Below, piece after piece: positions 35,641 to 43,674 of a DNA stretch of 64,000 bases. Origin of the DNA: Solibacteraceae bacterium (GTDB lineage: Bacteria > Acidobacteriota > Terriglobia > Bryobacterales > Bryobacteraceae). The position numbers were made by a program, and so were the translations under genes. The DNA is taken from contig JAJPJX010000211.1 in NCBI GenBank assembly GCA_021324015.1, positions 62,001-126,000 on the forward strand, in the 5' to 3' direction. Numbering within the stretch: position 1 is the stretch's first letter; each line of letters begins with the position of its first letter. The notes under the pieces were generated by a model. The model did no database searches. It was not told the DNA's origin and saw only the letters and a list, made by a program, of their open reading frames with translations.

Positions 35641-36351
35641 TTACGGATGGCGGTGCAGCACGTGGGTGGCGATGTCCGGCCAGAACTCGCGGAACACGTT
35701 GGTCAGGGCATCGCGCCCCATCGCCCATCCGTACTTGACCGCCAGGGCACCCGCGGTGCGGTCCGCGCTCGGGTAGTACGCGGCGGAGACCGCCTGCGAG
35801 ATGCCGCGGCCGAAAACCTCCGAAGCGTTGAAGGTATTGTGCCCGTGGTAATCCGGCGTGATGAGAACACGGGAAGCCGCGTAAATAGCCCGCTTCCAAA
35901 ATCCGCCCTCTCCCATGGCGTAATACCGCTCGTCCTCGTGAAAAACGGTCGGCAAGGCGAAGATAACCAGGTAGTTGCCGCCTGCCTTATCCAGAAAGCC
36001 GCGCCAGTAATATTCTCCGTAGCCGGACAGGCCCTTGCCCAACTGCGGGTGGGCATTGGATGCCTCAGCCATCAGCGAAGTGACGCCCACGAAGACAAAC
36101 GCCGAGTAGTCGAAGCTGTTCTGCGTGGCGATTTTGAAGGCTTCTTTGGGTGTGGGCGGCGGCGGAATGGCCCCGGCGCTGACCGCGCGGTAGTTAGGCA
36201 TCACGCCCAGAATGCGCTTGGGCTGCTGCTTGGAGACGTCGGTGGCCGGCTGCGCATCCTGCGCACTCGGCGTCTCGTTTTGCGCCAGGCACATACCCGC
36301 CGCGAGAAAAAGCAAAGCCACGGGTCCCCGAGCCAGATCGGGCAAGGTCAT
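35641..36351 (-). CDS. secreted hypothetical protein
   Basis: A 236-residue protein with a signal peptide ending in CLAQ and a Pro-rich linker (AIPPPPTPKEAF). The body is helical (SFDYSAFVFVGVTSLMAEASNAHPQLGKG, GYGEYYWRGFLDKAGGNY, HEDERYYAMGEGG, HNTFNASEVFGRGISQAVSAAYYPS). I recognise the pattern as a widespread secreted protein of acidobacterial-type genomes but know no function. It converges on the PIG-L gene with 14 bases between stops. Confidence 0.7.
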   Translation of the reverse strand: MTLPDLARGPVALLFLAAGMCLAQNETPSAQDAQPATDVSKQQPKRILGVMPNYRAVSAGAIPPPPTPKEAFKIATQNSFDYSAFVFVGVTSLMAEASNAHPQLGKGLSGYGEYYWRGFLDKAGGNYLVIFALPTVFHEDERYYAMGEGGFWKRAIYAASRVLITPDYHGHNTFNASEVFGRGISQAVSAAYYPSADRTAGALAVKYGWAMGRDALTNVFREFWPDIATHVLHRHP

Positions 36352-36413
36352 ACCTTTATTTTGGATGCGTCGCCGGCCCCGGCAGGTTTCCTGGAAAAGC
36401 GCTTTTCGCAGCC

Positions 36414-37889
36414 TTAACGGACGTTGCCGGGCGCCAGCCGGTAATCGCCTCGCCCGGTGCGGTCCACGAACGTGAAGAAGAGGCGGTCGCCCAAGCCCTC
36501 TACGTGGTGGTACATCCAGATCTCGTTGGCGTAGGGCGACTGCGCCCCCGCGGGATGATCCTCGATTTCATCCGGCGGGCCGTAGACGATGTACATGTGG
36601 CCGCGGTCGGTCTGCCAGCCCGGCGTGCCGGAGGCCGTCCGAAAACGCTGGTTCGCCGACGCGATACGGCGGTAATGCTCGTCTTTGAACTCGTTTTTGG
36701 GCGTGCCCGGCGTGGGATCGCGCCGCAGCCAGAACTGCTCGATGAACTTGTCCCGCTCGGCGTCGGTTTTCAGCCGCAGGAACGCGGCGCGCTCCTCGTC
36801 GGCAATGATATAGACCACGTCCCGGCTTAGCCACTGCGCATAGGGCGAGGCGGCGCGCCCGGCTTTCTGCGGTGCGGCGGAACCCGGCCGGGCCGGCGCC
36901 CCCTGCCAGGCGGCCAGCGCCACCGCGGCGGTGGCCAGCAGGGCCGCGGCGGCGAACCACGGCGCCGCGCCGCCGGCAGGAGCATTGGGATACAACAGAC
37001 GGCGGATGCGTTTCACCAGACTCCCTCCCGTAGCCGCCACGGCCGGCACGCGGCCCGAGCAGCGGTTTTGCTCCAGGGTGGCCAGCGCCGCCGCGTAGGC
37101 GGGCGCGTTGCCGCTCATGTCCACCACCGCATCGTCGCAGCAGTGCTCGCGCTCGCTGCGGATCACCCGCGAGATCCACCAGGCCGCCGGATGATAAAAC
37201 AGCAAACCCTCTCCCAGGCGCTGGAACAGGTTCACCAGGTAGTCGCAGCGCCGGATATGCGCCAGTTCATGCAGCAGGATGGCCTCCACCTGCTGCGCCG
37301 GCAGGCCGGCCAGCAGCCCCACGGGCACCAGGATCACCGGGCGGAAATGACCCACCACGGCGGGCGCCTCCGCCAAGCAGGACTCCAGCAGCAGCACCGG
37401 CCGCGAGATCCGCAGCCGCGCGCTCCAGCGGGCCGCTTCCTGCTGCCACCGCGCCGGCGCGCAGCACACGCCGTGGCGGCGCAACCGGCGCGCCGAGAAC
37501 CACCCGGCCAGGTGCGCCAGGCAGAAGATCCAGACACCTGCCATCCAAACCGGCGCCAGCCACGGCACCGCCGCGGCAAGGTTCGGATTCCCCGGGCCGG
37601 AGCCATCTCCGCCGGCGCCCGCACCCCAGGCGGGAAACACCAGCGGCCCGGCGACCCGCGCGTGCCCGGCGCCTGCCGGCAGCAGGAGCGCCAGAGTGCA
37701 GAGAAAACCGCCCAGCATGACCGCGAGCGCCGCCAGGGCCACGGCGTAGCGGGCGCGTGGCGACCGCAGGATTCCCAGCGCGGCCGCCAGTCCCGCCGCC
37801 GCCAGCCCGCCCTCCCAGAGGGAATGCACCGGCGTCCAGCCCAGGGCCGCGGCCAGCGGCGTCGCCACCCAGGATTCCAGAAAGCTCAT
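36414..37889 (-). CDS. M56 (BlaR1-like) membrane peptidase fused to a GWxTD domain
   Basis: A 491-residue protein. Residues 1-130 hold about three to four membrane helices. The M56 zinc-peptidase motif HELAH is near residue 206, with a late helix around 310-330. The periplasmic C-terminus (about 350-491) is a GWxTD domain: LSRDVVYIIADEERAAFL, FWLRRDPTPGTPKNEF, GWQTDRGHMYIVYGPPDEIEDH. BlaR1 relatives use a penicillin-binding domain in this place, so the input signal here is different and unknown. It overlaps the blaI gene by four bases. The likely job is to cleave the BlaI repressor on sensing a periplasmic signal. Confidence 0.85.
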   Translation of the reverse strand: MSFLESWVATPLAAALGWTPVHSLWEGGLAAAGLAAALGILRSPRARYAVALAALAVMLGGFLCTLALLLPAGAGHARVAGPLVFPAWGAGAGGDGSGPGNPNLAAAVPWLAPVWMAGVWIFCLAHLAGWFSARRLRRHGVCCAPARWQQEAARWSARLRISRPVLLLESCLAEAPAVVGHFRPVILVPVGLLAGLPAQQVEAILLHELAHIRRCDYLVNLFQRLGEGLLFYHPAAWWISRVIRSEREHCCDDAVVDMSGNAPAYAAALATLEQNRCSGRVPAVAATGGSLVKRIRRLLYPNAPAGGAAPWFAAAALLATAAVALAAWQGAPARPGSAAPQKAGRAASPYAQWLSRDVVYIIADEERAAFLRLKTDAERDKFIEQFWLRRDPTPGTPKNEFKDEHYRRIASANQRFRTASGTPGWQTDRGHMYIVYGPPDEIEDHPAGAQSPYANEIWMYHHVEGLGDRLFFTFVDRTGRGDYRLAPGNVR

Positions 37890-38272
37890 TTCTCCCCCTT
37901 TCGGTATGCTTCCAGCAGTTTACGCATTTCGGCCAGTTCCTCCCGGGTGGCCTTGCGCGCCGCCAGCGCGCCCATCAGCAGCGCTTTGGCCGACCCGCTG
38001 AACGCGCGCTCCATCAGATCTCCGGCCAACTGCCGCTGGGTCCACTCCCGGGGCCGCGCGGCTTGGTAAATGTGCGCGCGCTGCGTCTCGTCGCGCCGCA
38101 CCAGCCCCTTCTCCGCCATGATCTGCATGAACTTCAGCACCGTGCTGTACTGCGCCGGGCGGCGCCGGCTGATCACTTCGTGCACCTCGCGCACCGTGGC
38201 CCGGCCGATGCTCCACAGCACGGTCAGAATTTCCAGCTCTGCATCGGTGGGTCTGGGCGGATCGTCTGCCAT
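37886..38272 (-). CDS. blaI: BlaI/MecI/CopY family repressor
   Basis: A 128-residue winged-helix repressor of the BlaI/MecI family. It has the family opening PTDAELEILTVLWSIGRATVREVHEVISRRRPAQYSTVLKFMQIM and a C-terminal dimerisation helix. The typical Asn-Phe cleavage site is not obvious. A palindromic operator overlaps its promoter and touches its start codon, which implies autoregulation. It is coupled (ATGA overlap) to the M56-GWxTD gene. Confidence 0.92.
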   Translation of the reverse strand: MADDPPRPTDAELEILTVLWSIGRATVREVHEVISRRRPAQYSTVLKFMQIMAEKGLVRRDETQRAHIYQAARPREWTQRQLAGDLMERAFSGSAKALLMGALAARKATREELAEMRKLLEAYRKGEK

Positions 38273-38309
38273 ATACGAAGACCTTACTAGTAAAGCTTTC
38301 GTATGTCAA
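38273..38309 (-). promoter_or_regulatory. promoter and palindromic operator of blaI-M56
   Basis: A 32-bp dyad at 38273-38304 has outer arms ATACGAA/TTCGTAT and an inner perfect TTACTAGTAA (38284-38293). Read on the minus strand, TTGACA (38309-38304) and TAAGGT (38287-38282) are 17 bases apart, so the dyad covers the -10 and the start site. Transcription should begin about three bases before the ATG, a near-leaderless mRNA. BlaI-family operators are palindromes of this kind. Confidence 0.7.
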
Positions 38310-38336
38310 GCGGCCGCGCTGCGTCCGCCGCGGCGG

Positions 38337-38690
38337 TCAGCCGTTGGGATCCACGCCCCGGTCGATGTGGATCCACAGCACCCGCGCCAGCCGGGCTACA
38401 AAGGGCGCCGCGGGCAGATAGGCCACGAAGGCGGCCAGGATGGCCACGTCGTAGGGCCAGTGCGCGGCCCACCAGAACAACAGCGCCAGCAATGCCACCG
38501 GCGGAATGGATAGAGCGTAGCTCACGTACATGGCGCCCAGGAAGTAGCCCTGTTCGCGCTCGAACCGCAGGCCGCACACCGGGCAGCGCTCATGTACACT
38601 GAGCATGCCCCGCAGCGGCGAGCCGCGAAAGATCCGGCCTTCCCGGCAGCGCGGGCAGCGTTCGCGGAGAATATCCTTCCACCGGGCCAT
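38337..38690 (-). CDS. DUF983 family membrane protein
   Basis: A 117-residue protein with two zinc-ribbon-like pairs (CPRCREGRIF and CPVCGLRF) and two hydrophobic helices (about 50-75 and 78-97). This is the DUF983 pattern. The function is unknown, and a zinc-dependent or redox assembly role is sometimes proposed because relatives lie near cytochrome genes. The ATG overlaps the stop of the YqgE gene by one base, so they are coupled. Confidence 0.83.
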   Translation of the reverse strand: MARWKDILRERCPRCREGRIFRGSPLRGMLSVHERCPVCGLRFEREQGYFLGAMYVSYALSIPPVALLALLFWWAAHWPYDVAILAAFVAYLPAAPFVARLARVLWIHIDRGVDPNG

Positions 38691-39316
38691 CAGCGCCCGT
38701 ACGGCCAGGCGCGCCCGCCGCCCGCGATACGCAATTCCGTCTCCTGGATCAGCCGCGACCACAGGGTCGCCGGGTCCCGGTCGAAGACCATGCCGGCATC
38801 GCCACGAAAGATGAACCAGGCGCCGAGTTCTATCTCCCGGGCGAGTTGTCCGGTGCCCCACCCGGCATAACCCAGGTACACATGAAACACGCGGGCTTCC
38901 GTGCCGGCCGCCAGCGTCTTTTCGAGCAGCGCCTTGGTGGCCACCAGGTGCACGTCGCCGAGCACCGGCTCGGCGTCCTCCGGTTTAGCCGGCGCGCGCA
39001 GCAAGCCCAGCACGCCTTCGCGCTCCACCGGACCGCCCATGTACACCGGGTCGCTGCGCCCCTTGGCCTCCTTGATGTCATCGAACACGCGCGAGATCGG
39101 CATGCGGGTGCGGCGGTTCAAGACCAGGCCCATGGCGCTCTCTTTGTCGTATTGCACCAGCAGCACGACGGTCTCGGCGAAATTAGGATCGGTCAGCTCC
39201 CGGGCGGCCACCAGCACCTTGCCCACCGCGAGATCCTTGGCGTTGGAGGATTGGGCCCGCGCTCCGCTCACCAGCAACCCTACGGCTACCGCCAGCCACA
39301 AGCCACGCGCCCTCAT
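38690..39316 (-). CDS. YqgE/AlgH family protein with signal peptide
   Basis: A 208-residue protein of the YqgE/AlgH family (DUF179). It has VLVAARELTDPNFAETVVLLVQYD, AMGLVLNRRTRMPI, YMGGPVEREGV, LGYAGWGTGQLAREIE and the final FDRDPATLWSRLI. Typical YqgE begins directly with the first motif and is cytosolic. Here 20 extra hydrophobic residues (LWLAVAVGLLVSGARA) form a clear signal peptide, so this one is probably exported. The biochemical role is unknown. Confidence 0.82.
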   Translation of the reverse strand: MRARGLWLAVAVGLLVSGARAQSSNAKDLAVGKVLVAARELTDPNFAETVVLLVQYDKESAMGLVLNRRTRMPISRVFDDIKEAKGRSDPVYMGGPVEREGVLGLLRAPAKPEDAEPVLGDVHLVATKALLEKTLAAGTEARVFHVYLGYAGWGTGQLAREIELGAWFIFRGDAGMVFDRDPATLWSRLIQETELRIAGGGRAWPYGR

Positions 39317-39359
39317 GTGAGCGATTTTCGCGCTTTTTCACCCGCGCGCCAAGCCCTGG

Positions 39360-40487
39360 TCAGGAAAACAGCACTTGCGCGCGCATGACGCGCTCCCGCA
39401 CGCGCACACCGTTGGGGCACTCCACCGAACAGGCCGCGCAATCCTCGCAGCGCACCCGCCGCGCCGGCTCGTCCAGCTCCAGGTACCGCTGCCGGGCCAT
39501 GGCGAACTGGCCGTAGCCTTCGGCATAGGCCAGGAAGCGCAGCACGTCGGCCACCGGCACGCCCTTCTCGCAGACTCCTCCGCATTCCCCGCACATGCGG
39601 CAGTAAATCGGCCGCAGCCGTGCCAGTTGTGCCCGGAGCAGTTGCTCGTCCCGCCCGGTGAACGGCTCGGAGGCCGCCCTTAAGTTCTCATCGAGCTGAT
39701 CGAAGTCCGTCATGCACACAATGGCGGTGTCCACGGCGTCGTTCTTAAGAGCCCACTTGATGGCCGCCGCCAGGGCGCCTTCCTGCTTGAGCGTGCGGGT
39801 GAGCGCATCCGGGTCCATGCCGTAAAGGCGGTCGCCCCGCCGGATGCGCGAAAAGCCGCCGGCCAGCACCTTCATGGCCACCACACCCGTGCCGGCCCGC
39901 CGGGCTTCCCGGATGGCGCCCGCCAGCGCAGACTTCATGGTGAAGTTGTAACTGGCCAGCACCACGTCGGTCTGGCCCCGCGCCGTCAGGTGTGCCAGCA
40001 TGTCTTCCATGTGGAAGTGCGCGCTCACCCCCGCAAAACGGATCTTGCCCGCCTGCTTGGCCGCGCGCTGCGCCTCCAGCAGATCATCGGTCACTTCCGC
40101 GGCGGTGTTCCGGTTGTGCAGGTACCAGATATCCAGGTAGTCTGTCTGCAGCTCCCGCAGGCTGGTCTCCAGGTCCGCCAGCGCCTCCTGCCGGGTCTTG
40201 CCCAGGCTTTTGCTGGAAAGGATCACCTGCTGGCGCTTGCCCTTCAGGGCCGCGCCCACCATGCGCTCGTTGTTGCCGTTCTGGTAGCTGCGCGCGGTGT
40301 CGAAGTAGTTGATACCCATATCTGCCGCCCGCTCGATCACGGCCCCGTCCGAGGTGGTCATGCATCCGAAGCCGAGCGCGGAGACGCGCAGGCCGGTGTT
40401 GCCCAGCCGGCGCAGCGGAGGACGAGCCGGCGCCTCCGGGCCGGCCAGCGCGGCCAGAAAACCGCGGCGCGAGGAACGCTTGGTCAT
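39360..40487 (-). CDS. aldo/keto reductase with C-terminal 2[4Fe-4S] ferredoxin-like domain
   Basis: A 375-residue protein. The N-terminus has a twin-Arg stretch (SRRGFLAALAG), perhaps a weak Tat signal. An AKR TIM barrel follows (LGNTGLRVSALGFGCM, DTARSYQNGNNERMVG, the catalytic Lys near SSKSLGK, YLDIWYLHNRN). The last ~90 residues carry eight Cys in two groups (CRMCGECGGVC and CEDCAACSVEC) for two iron-sulfur clusters. This family is known, but the substrate is not. It lies four bases after the stop of the amino-acid permease gene and may serve the same pathway. Confidence 0.85.
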   Translation of the reverse strand: MTKRSSRRGFLAALAGPEAPARPPLRRLGNTGLRVSALGFGCMTTSDGAVIERAADMGINYFDTARSYQNGNNERMVGAALKGKRQQVILSSKSLGKTRQEALADLETSLRELQTDYLDIWYLHNRNTAAEVTDDLLEAQRAAKQAGKIRFAGVSAHFHMEDMLAHLTARGQTDVVLASYNFTMKSALAGAIREARRAGTGVVAMKVLAGGFSRIRRGDRLYGMDPDALTRTLKQEGALAAAIKWALKNDAVDTAIVCMTDFDQLDENLRAASEPFTGRDEQLLRAQLARLRPIYCRMCGECGGVCEKGVPVADVLRFLAYAEGYGQFAMARQRYLELDEPARRVRCEDCAACSVECPNGVRVRERVMRAQVLFS

Positions 40488-40490
40488 ATT

Positions 40491-41843
40491 TCAGATTTTA
40501 GAACCTTGTTTATGGCGATGCCAGACAGCGTAAGCCGCCACGCCGCTCGCCAGCACCAGCACGCCGTAGAGCGCGAAGGCCCAGCCCGAGGTGGCGAAGA
40601 TGTAGCTCCAGCCTGCGAGCGCGATGGCCGCGGGCAGCGGGTAGAGCCACATACGGAACGGCCGCGCGAGATCCGGCCGGTGGCGCCGCAGGTGGTGGAC
40701 CGCGAAGACCTGCCCGATGAACTGCACCAGGATGCGCGCGGTCATCAGCGCGGAAAGCACCCACTCCAACTCCAGCAGCCCCGCCGCCGCGGACAGCCCG
40801 CCGATCACCAGCAGAGAAACGTGCGGGAATCCTCCCTCCGGATGCAGCCGGGCGAACGGCTTGAGGAAATAGCCGTCCAGCGCCGCGGCGTAGGGGATGC
40901 GGCTGTAACCCAGCAGCAGCGCGAACACCGAAGCCAGTGCCGACCACAGGATCAGGGCGGTCACCGCGCGGCCCGCCCAGGGCCCGTAGATTACCTCCAT
41001 GAAGCGCGCCACCACGAAGCGGGAATGCATGGCCTCGCGCCACGGCAGCACCGCCATGATGCACAGGCTCATCAAGGCGTAGATCAGCGCCACGGCGGCC
41101 ACCGAGTAGAGGATGGCGCGCGGGATCACGCGCGCCGGTTCGCGCACCTCGCCGCCCACGTAGCAGATATCGTAGTAGCCCAGGTAGTCGTACATGGCGA
41201 TGAGCATGGCGCTGCCCAGGCCCAGTGCGAAGCCGCTTGAGAAGCTGAAGGCATTCGGCGGAAAATCGAAGGCCAGCCGCGCCTGAAAATGCGCCAGCCC
41301 GCTGGCAATCACCCACAGCACCGTGAGCAGCATGCCGGCCCACAGCACCACCGTCATTTTGCCCACCGCCGTGATGCGGCGGTAGAGCAGTCCGGTCACC
41401 GCCAGGCCCACCGCCGCGGCCGTGAGCTTGGTCTCCCAAGGCCCCATGGACCGCCAGAAGTAGCCCAGGTACTGCGCGAAGCCGATGTATCCTGAGGCCG
41501 CCTCCAGCGGGCCGCTGAAAATGAACTGCCAGACGAAGAGAAAGGGCAGCAGCGTGCCCAGGCGGCTGCCGCGGAAGGCCTCCCGCAGGTACAGGTAGGT
41601 GCCGCCGGCGCCCGGCATGGCCGCCGCCAGTTCGCTCCACACCAGCCCGTCGGCCAGCGCCAGGATCGCACCCAACACCCAACCCAGCATGCACTGCGGC
41701 CCGCCCATCGCGCCGATGATCAGTGGAATGGTGACGAACGGCCCCACGCCCACCATGTTGCTCATGTTGAGCGCCGTGGCTTCCAGCAGCCCCAGGCTGC
41801 GCACCAGGCCGTCCTGTTCCCGAACTTCCTCGCCTTCCGGCAT
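40491..41843 (-). CDS. APC superfamily amino acid permease
   Basis: A 450-residue transporter with about 12 hydrophobic helices. Family features include LGLLEATALNMSNMVGVGPFVTIP near the N-terminus, AMPGAGGTYLYLREAF and GLGSAMLIAMYDYLGYYDICYVGGEV. I chose the ATG at 41843. A longer frame to 42029 would run through the divergent lyase gene and is rejected. It is divergent from the threonine-synthase-like gene across a 70-base gap with a palindromic operator. It is likely the importer for the substrate of the neighbouring catabolic genes. Confidence 0.88.
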   Translation of the reverse strand: MPEGEEVREQDGLVRSLGLLEATALNMSNMVGVGPFVTIPLIIGAMGGPQCMLGWVLGAILALADGLVWSELAAAMPGAGGTYLYLREAFRGSRLGTLLPFLFVWQFIFSGPLEAASGYIGFAQYLGYFWRSMGPWETKLTAAAVGLAVTGLLYRRITAVGKMTVVLWAGMLLTVLWVIASGLAHFQARLAFDFPPNAFSFSSGFALGLGSAMLIAMYDYLGYYDICYVGGEVREPARVIPRAILYSVAAVALIYALMSLCIMAVLPWREAMHSRFVVARFMEVIYGPWAGRAVTALILWSALASVFALLLGYSRIPYAAALDGYFLKPFARLHPEGGFPHVSLLVIGGLSAAAGLLELEWVLSALMTARILVQFIGQVFAVHHLRRHRPDLARPFRMWLYPLPAAIALAGWSYIFATSGWAFALYGVLVLASGVAAYAVWHRHKQGSKI

Positions 41844-41879
41844 GAGTCCTCTGATTGTATCCGGCGGCGCGGGTGGAGT

Positions 41880-41906
41880 ACTGTCGACAGTCGAATCGTG
41901 TAGAAT
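41880..41906 (+). promoter_or_regulatory. GntR-type palindrome and -10 element in the permease/lyase gap
   Basis: ACTGTCGACAGT (41880-41891) is a perfect 12-bp palindrome. Its core TGTCGACA fits the published GntR consensus yGTM-KACr with no spacer. TAGAAT (41901-41906) lies seven bases before the ATG of the lyase gene, so the palindrome overlaps where RNA polymerase must bind. A GntR/FCD regulator is encoded immediately downstream (42965). No good -35 is visible. Confidence 0.55.
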
Positions 41907-41913
41907 GCGAACG

Positions 41914-42963
41914 ATGCCCGAAAGCGCCGTTGCCGGTCCTGCCTGCCGCCTGGGAGAAGGCGGCACCCCCTTAGTCCCCAGCGTGCAGGTGGCGCCCCGC
42001 GGCCTGTTCTTCAAGCTCGAAAACTGCAATCCCTCGGGCTCTTACAAGGATCGCTTCACCGCCGCGGAAGTCTCCCGCGTGCTGGCCTCCGGGGCCCGCG
42101 CCTGCGTGGCCACTTCCTCCGGAAACACCGGCTCTTCGCTGGCCGCCTGCTGCGCCCGCTACGGTCTGCGCTGCGCCATCCTGGTGAACCAGGACACGCC
42201 CGCCGGCAAACTGGCCCAGATGCAGGCGCACGGCGCGCGCATCCTGCGCATCCCGGAATTCGGCGCCTCGCCCGAGATCACCCGGGGAGTGTTCGGCCTG
42301 CTCGAAGCTTTCTCGCGGGAGCGCGGCGTGCCGCTGGTAGTATCGGCCTATCGCTATTGCCCCGCGGGCATGGCCGGCGTGGAGAGCCTCGCCGCGGAGC
42401 TGATCCGCCAGCAGCCGGACCTCGCCCACGTGTTCGTGCCGGTGGGCGGGGGAGGCCTGTTTTCCGCCGTCTGCCGCGGCTTCCAGGCGCGCGGAGGCCG
42501 TCTGCCCCGGATCCACGCCGTGCAGCCCGAAGGCTGCCTCACCATGGTGGCAAGTTTCCTCCGCGGCGATTCCGAAATCCGCCCCGTGGCCAGCGCCACC
42601 CGCATCAGCGGACTTTCGGTGCCCTACGATATCGATGCCGGCCTGGCGCTGGGCTTGCTGCGCGCCGCCGGAGGAGCGGGATTCGCGGTCTCTGACGAGG
42701 ATGTCTTCCACGCTCAGCGGCTGCTGCTGGAGCGTGAAGGCATCTACTGCGAGCCGGCGGGCGCCACGGCGCTGGCCGGATACCTGCAAGCCATCGATCG
42801 GCAGGCCGTCTTGCCGGACGAGCCCGCCGTCTCCCTGGTCACCGGCCACGGCTTCAAGGACCCGGATTCGATCCGGCGCGCGGCCGAAGGCCACCCCGCC
42901 GCCCTGGTGGAACACTCCGCGGTGGCCCAGGCGCTCGACGCCTTTCTGGAGGAAGCTGCGTAA
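41914..42963 (+). CDS. PLP-dependent threonine synthase/dehydratase-like lyase
   Basis: A 349-residue fold-type II PLP enzyme. The lysine motif GSYKDRFTAAEV is near residue 40, ATSSGNTGSSLA follows, and a GGGGLFSAV phosphate loop is present. The GSxKDR form is like threonine synthase rather than threonine dehydratase, but the short length and catabolic neighbours argue for a lyase or dehydratase acting on a hydroxy- or diamino-acid. It is followed one base later by the GntR regulator gene. The ATG start is preceded by a -10-like hexamer and no ribosome site. Confidence 0.8.
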   Translation: MPESAVAGPACRLGEGGTPLVPSVQVAPRGLFFKLENCNPSGSYKDRFTAAEVSRVLASGARACVATSSGNTGSSLAACCARYGLRCAILVNQDTPAGKLAQMQAHGARILRIPEFGASPEITRGVFGLLEAFSRERGVPLVVSAYRYCPAGMAGVESLAAELIRQQPDLAHVFVPVGGGGLFSAVCRGFQARGGRLPRIHAVQPEGCLTMVASFLRGDSEIRPVASATRISGLSVPYDIDAGLALGLLRAAGGAGFAVSDEDVFHAQRLLLEREGIYCEPAGATALAGYLQAIDRQAVLPDEPAVSLVTGHGFKDPDSIRRAAEGHPAALVEHSAVAQALDAFLEEAA

Positions 42964-42964
42964 C

Positions 42965-43645
42965 ATGACCACCCTCGGACTTTTTACCCCCGTGCGGGCC
43001 GCTACCCTCAAGGAGAACATCGTCGAAGTGCTGGTGGACGCGGTGATCTCCGGCAAGCTCCGGCCCGGCGACCGGCTCAACGAAAGCGAGCTCTCCCGCC
43101 AGTTGGGCGTCAGCCGCGCGCCCATCCGCGAAGCCCTGCAGCAGCTCCAGGAACAGGGGCTGGTCGAGAACCACCCGCGCCGCGGCATGTTCGTGGTCAA
43201 CCTGGAAGAGGCAGGCGCGCAGAAGATCAACAGCCTGCGCCTGGTCCTGGAGGCCGAAGCCCTGGACCTGTGCCGCGCCCACCTCACGCCGCAGGGCGAA
43301 AAGAAGCTCGCCGGCCTGCTCGCCCGCATGGACCAGAAGACCGGTATGACCGCCATCGAAGCCACTCGCCTGGACCTCGAGTTCCACCGCGCCATCTGGA
43401 GCCAGACCGGCAACGAGTACCTGGAGAAGACCCTCGCCAGTTTGACGGCGCCGCTTTTCGCCTACGCCACGCTCACCAAGCCCAGGCGCGAGAAGATGCG
43501 CATGATCCTCGATTCGCACCGGCCCCTGATGGACTATATCCAGGCGAGGCACCCCCGCAAAACCGCCCGCCAGGTCATGTGGGAACACCTCGACCTGCGC
43601 TGGAACCAGCCCGACAAGTACTGCTCCGAGCGCTTCGCCTCCTAA
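42965..43645 (+). CDS. GntR family regulator, FCD subfamily
   Basis: A 226-residue regulator. The N-terminal winged helix has LRPGDRLNESELSRQLGVSRAPIREALQQLQEQGLV, a textbook GntR helix-turn-helix. The C-terminal FCD helical domain (LEAEALDLCRAHL, LDLEFHRAIWSQTGNEYL, SHRPLMDYI) binds a metal and a small acid. It is one base after the lyase gene and 29 bases before the M81 gene. The likely operator is the palindrome at 41880-41891, which would put the lyase operon and the permease under one switch. Confidence 0.9.
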   Translation: MTTLGLFTPVRAATLKENIVEVLVDAVISGKLRPGDRLNESELSRQLGVSRAPIREALQQLQEQGLVENHPRRGMFVVNLEEAGAQKINSLRLVLEAEALDLCRAHLTPQGEKKLAGLLARMDQKTGMTAIEATRLDLEFHRAIWSQTGNEYLEKTLASLTAPLFAYATLTKPRREKMRMILDSHRPLMDYIQARHPRKTARQVMWEHLDLRWNQPDKYCSERFAS

Positions 43646-43674
43646 ACCGCCACCTGAACAGTTACATTTGATAA

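Noticed and set aside
41599-41913. Extension of the threonine-synthase-like gene upstream to 41599.
   Set aside because: It would run through the start of the divergent permease gene. The PLP-enzyme homology begins after the ATG at 41914.
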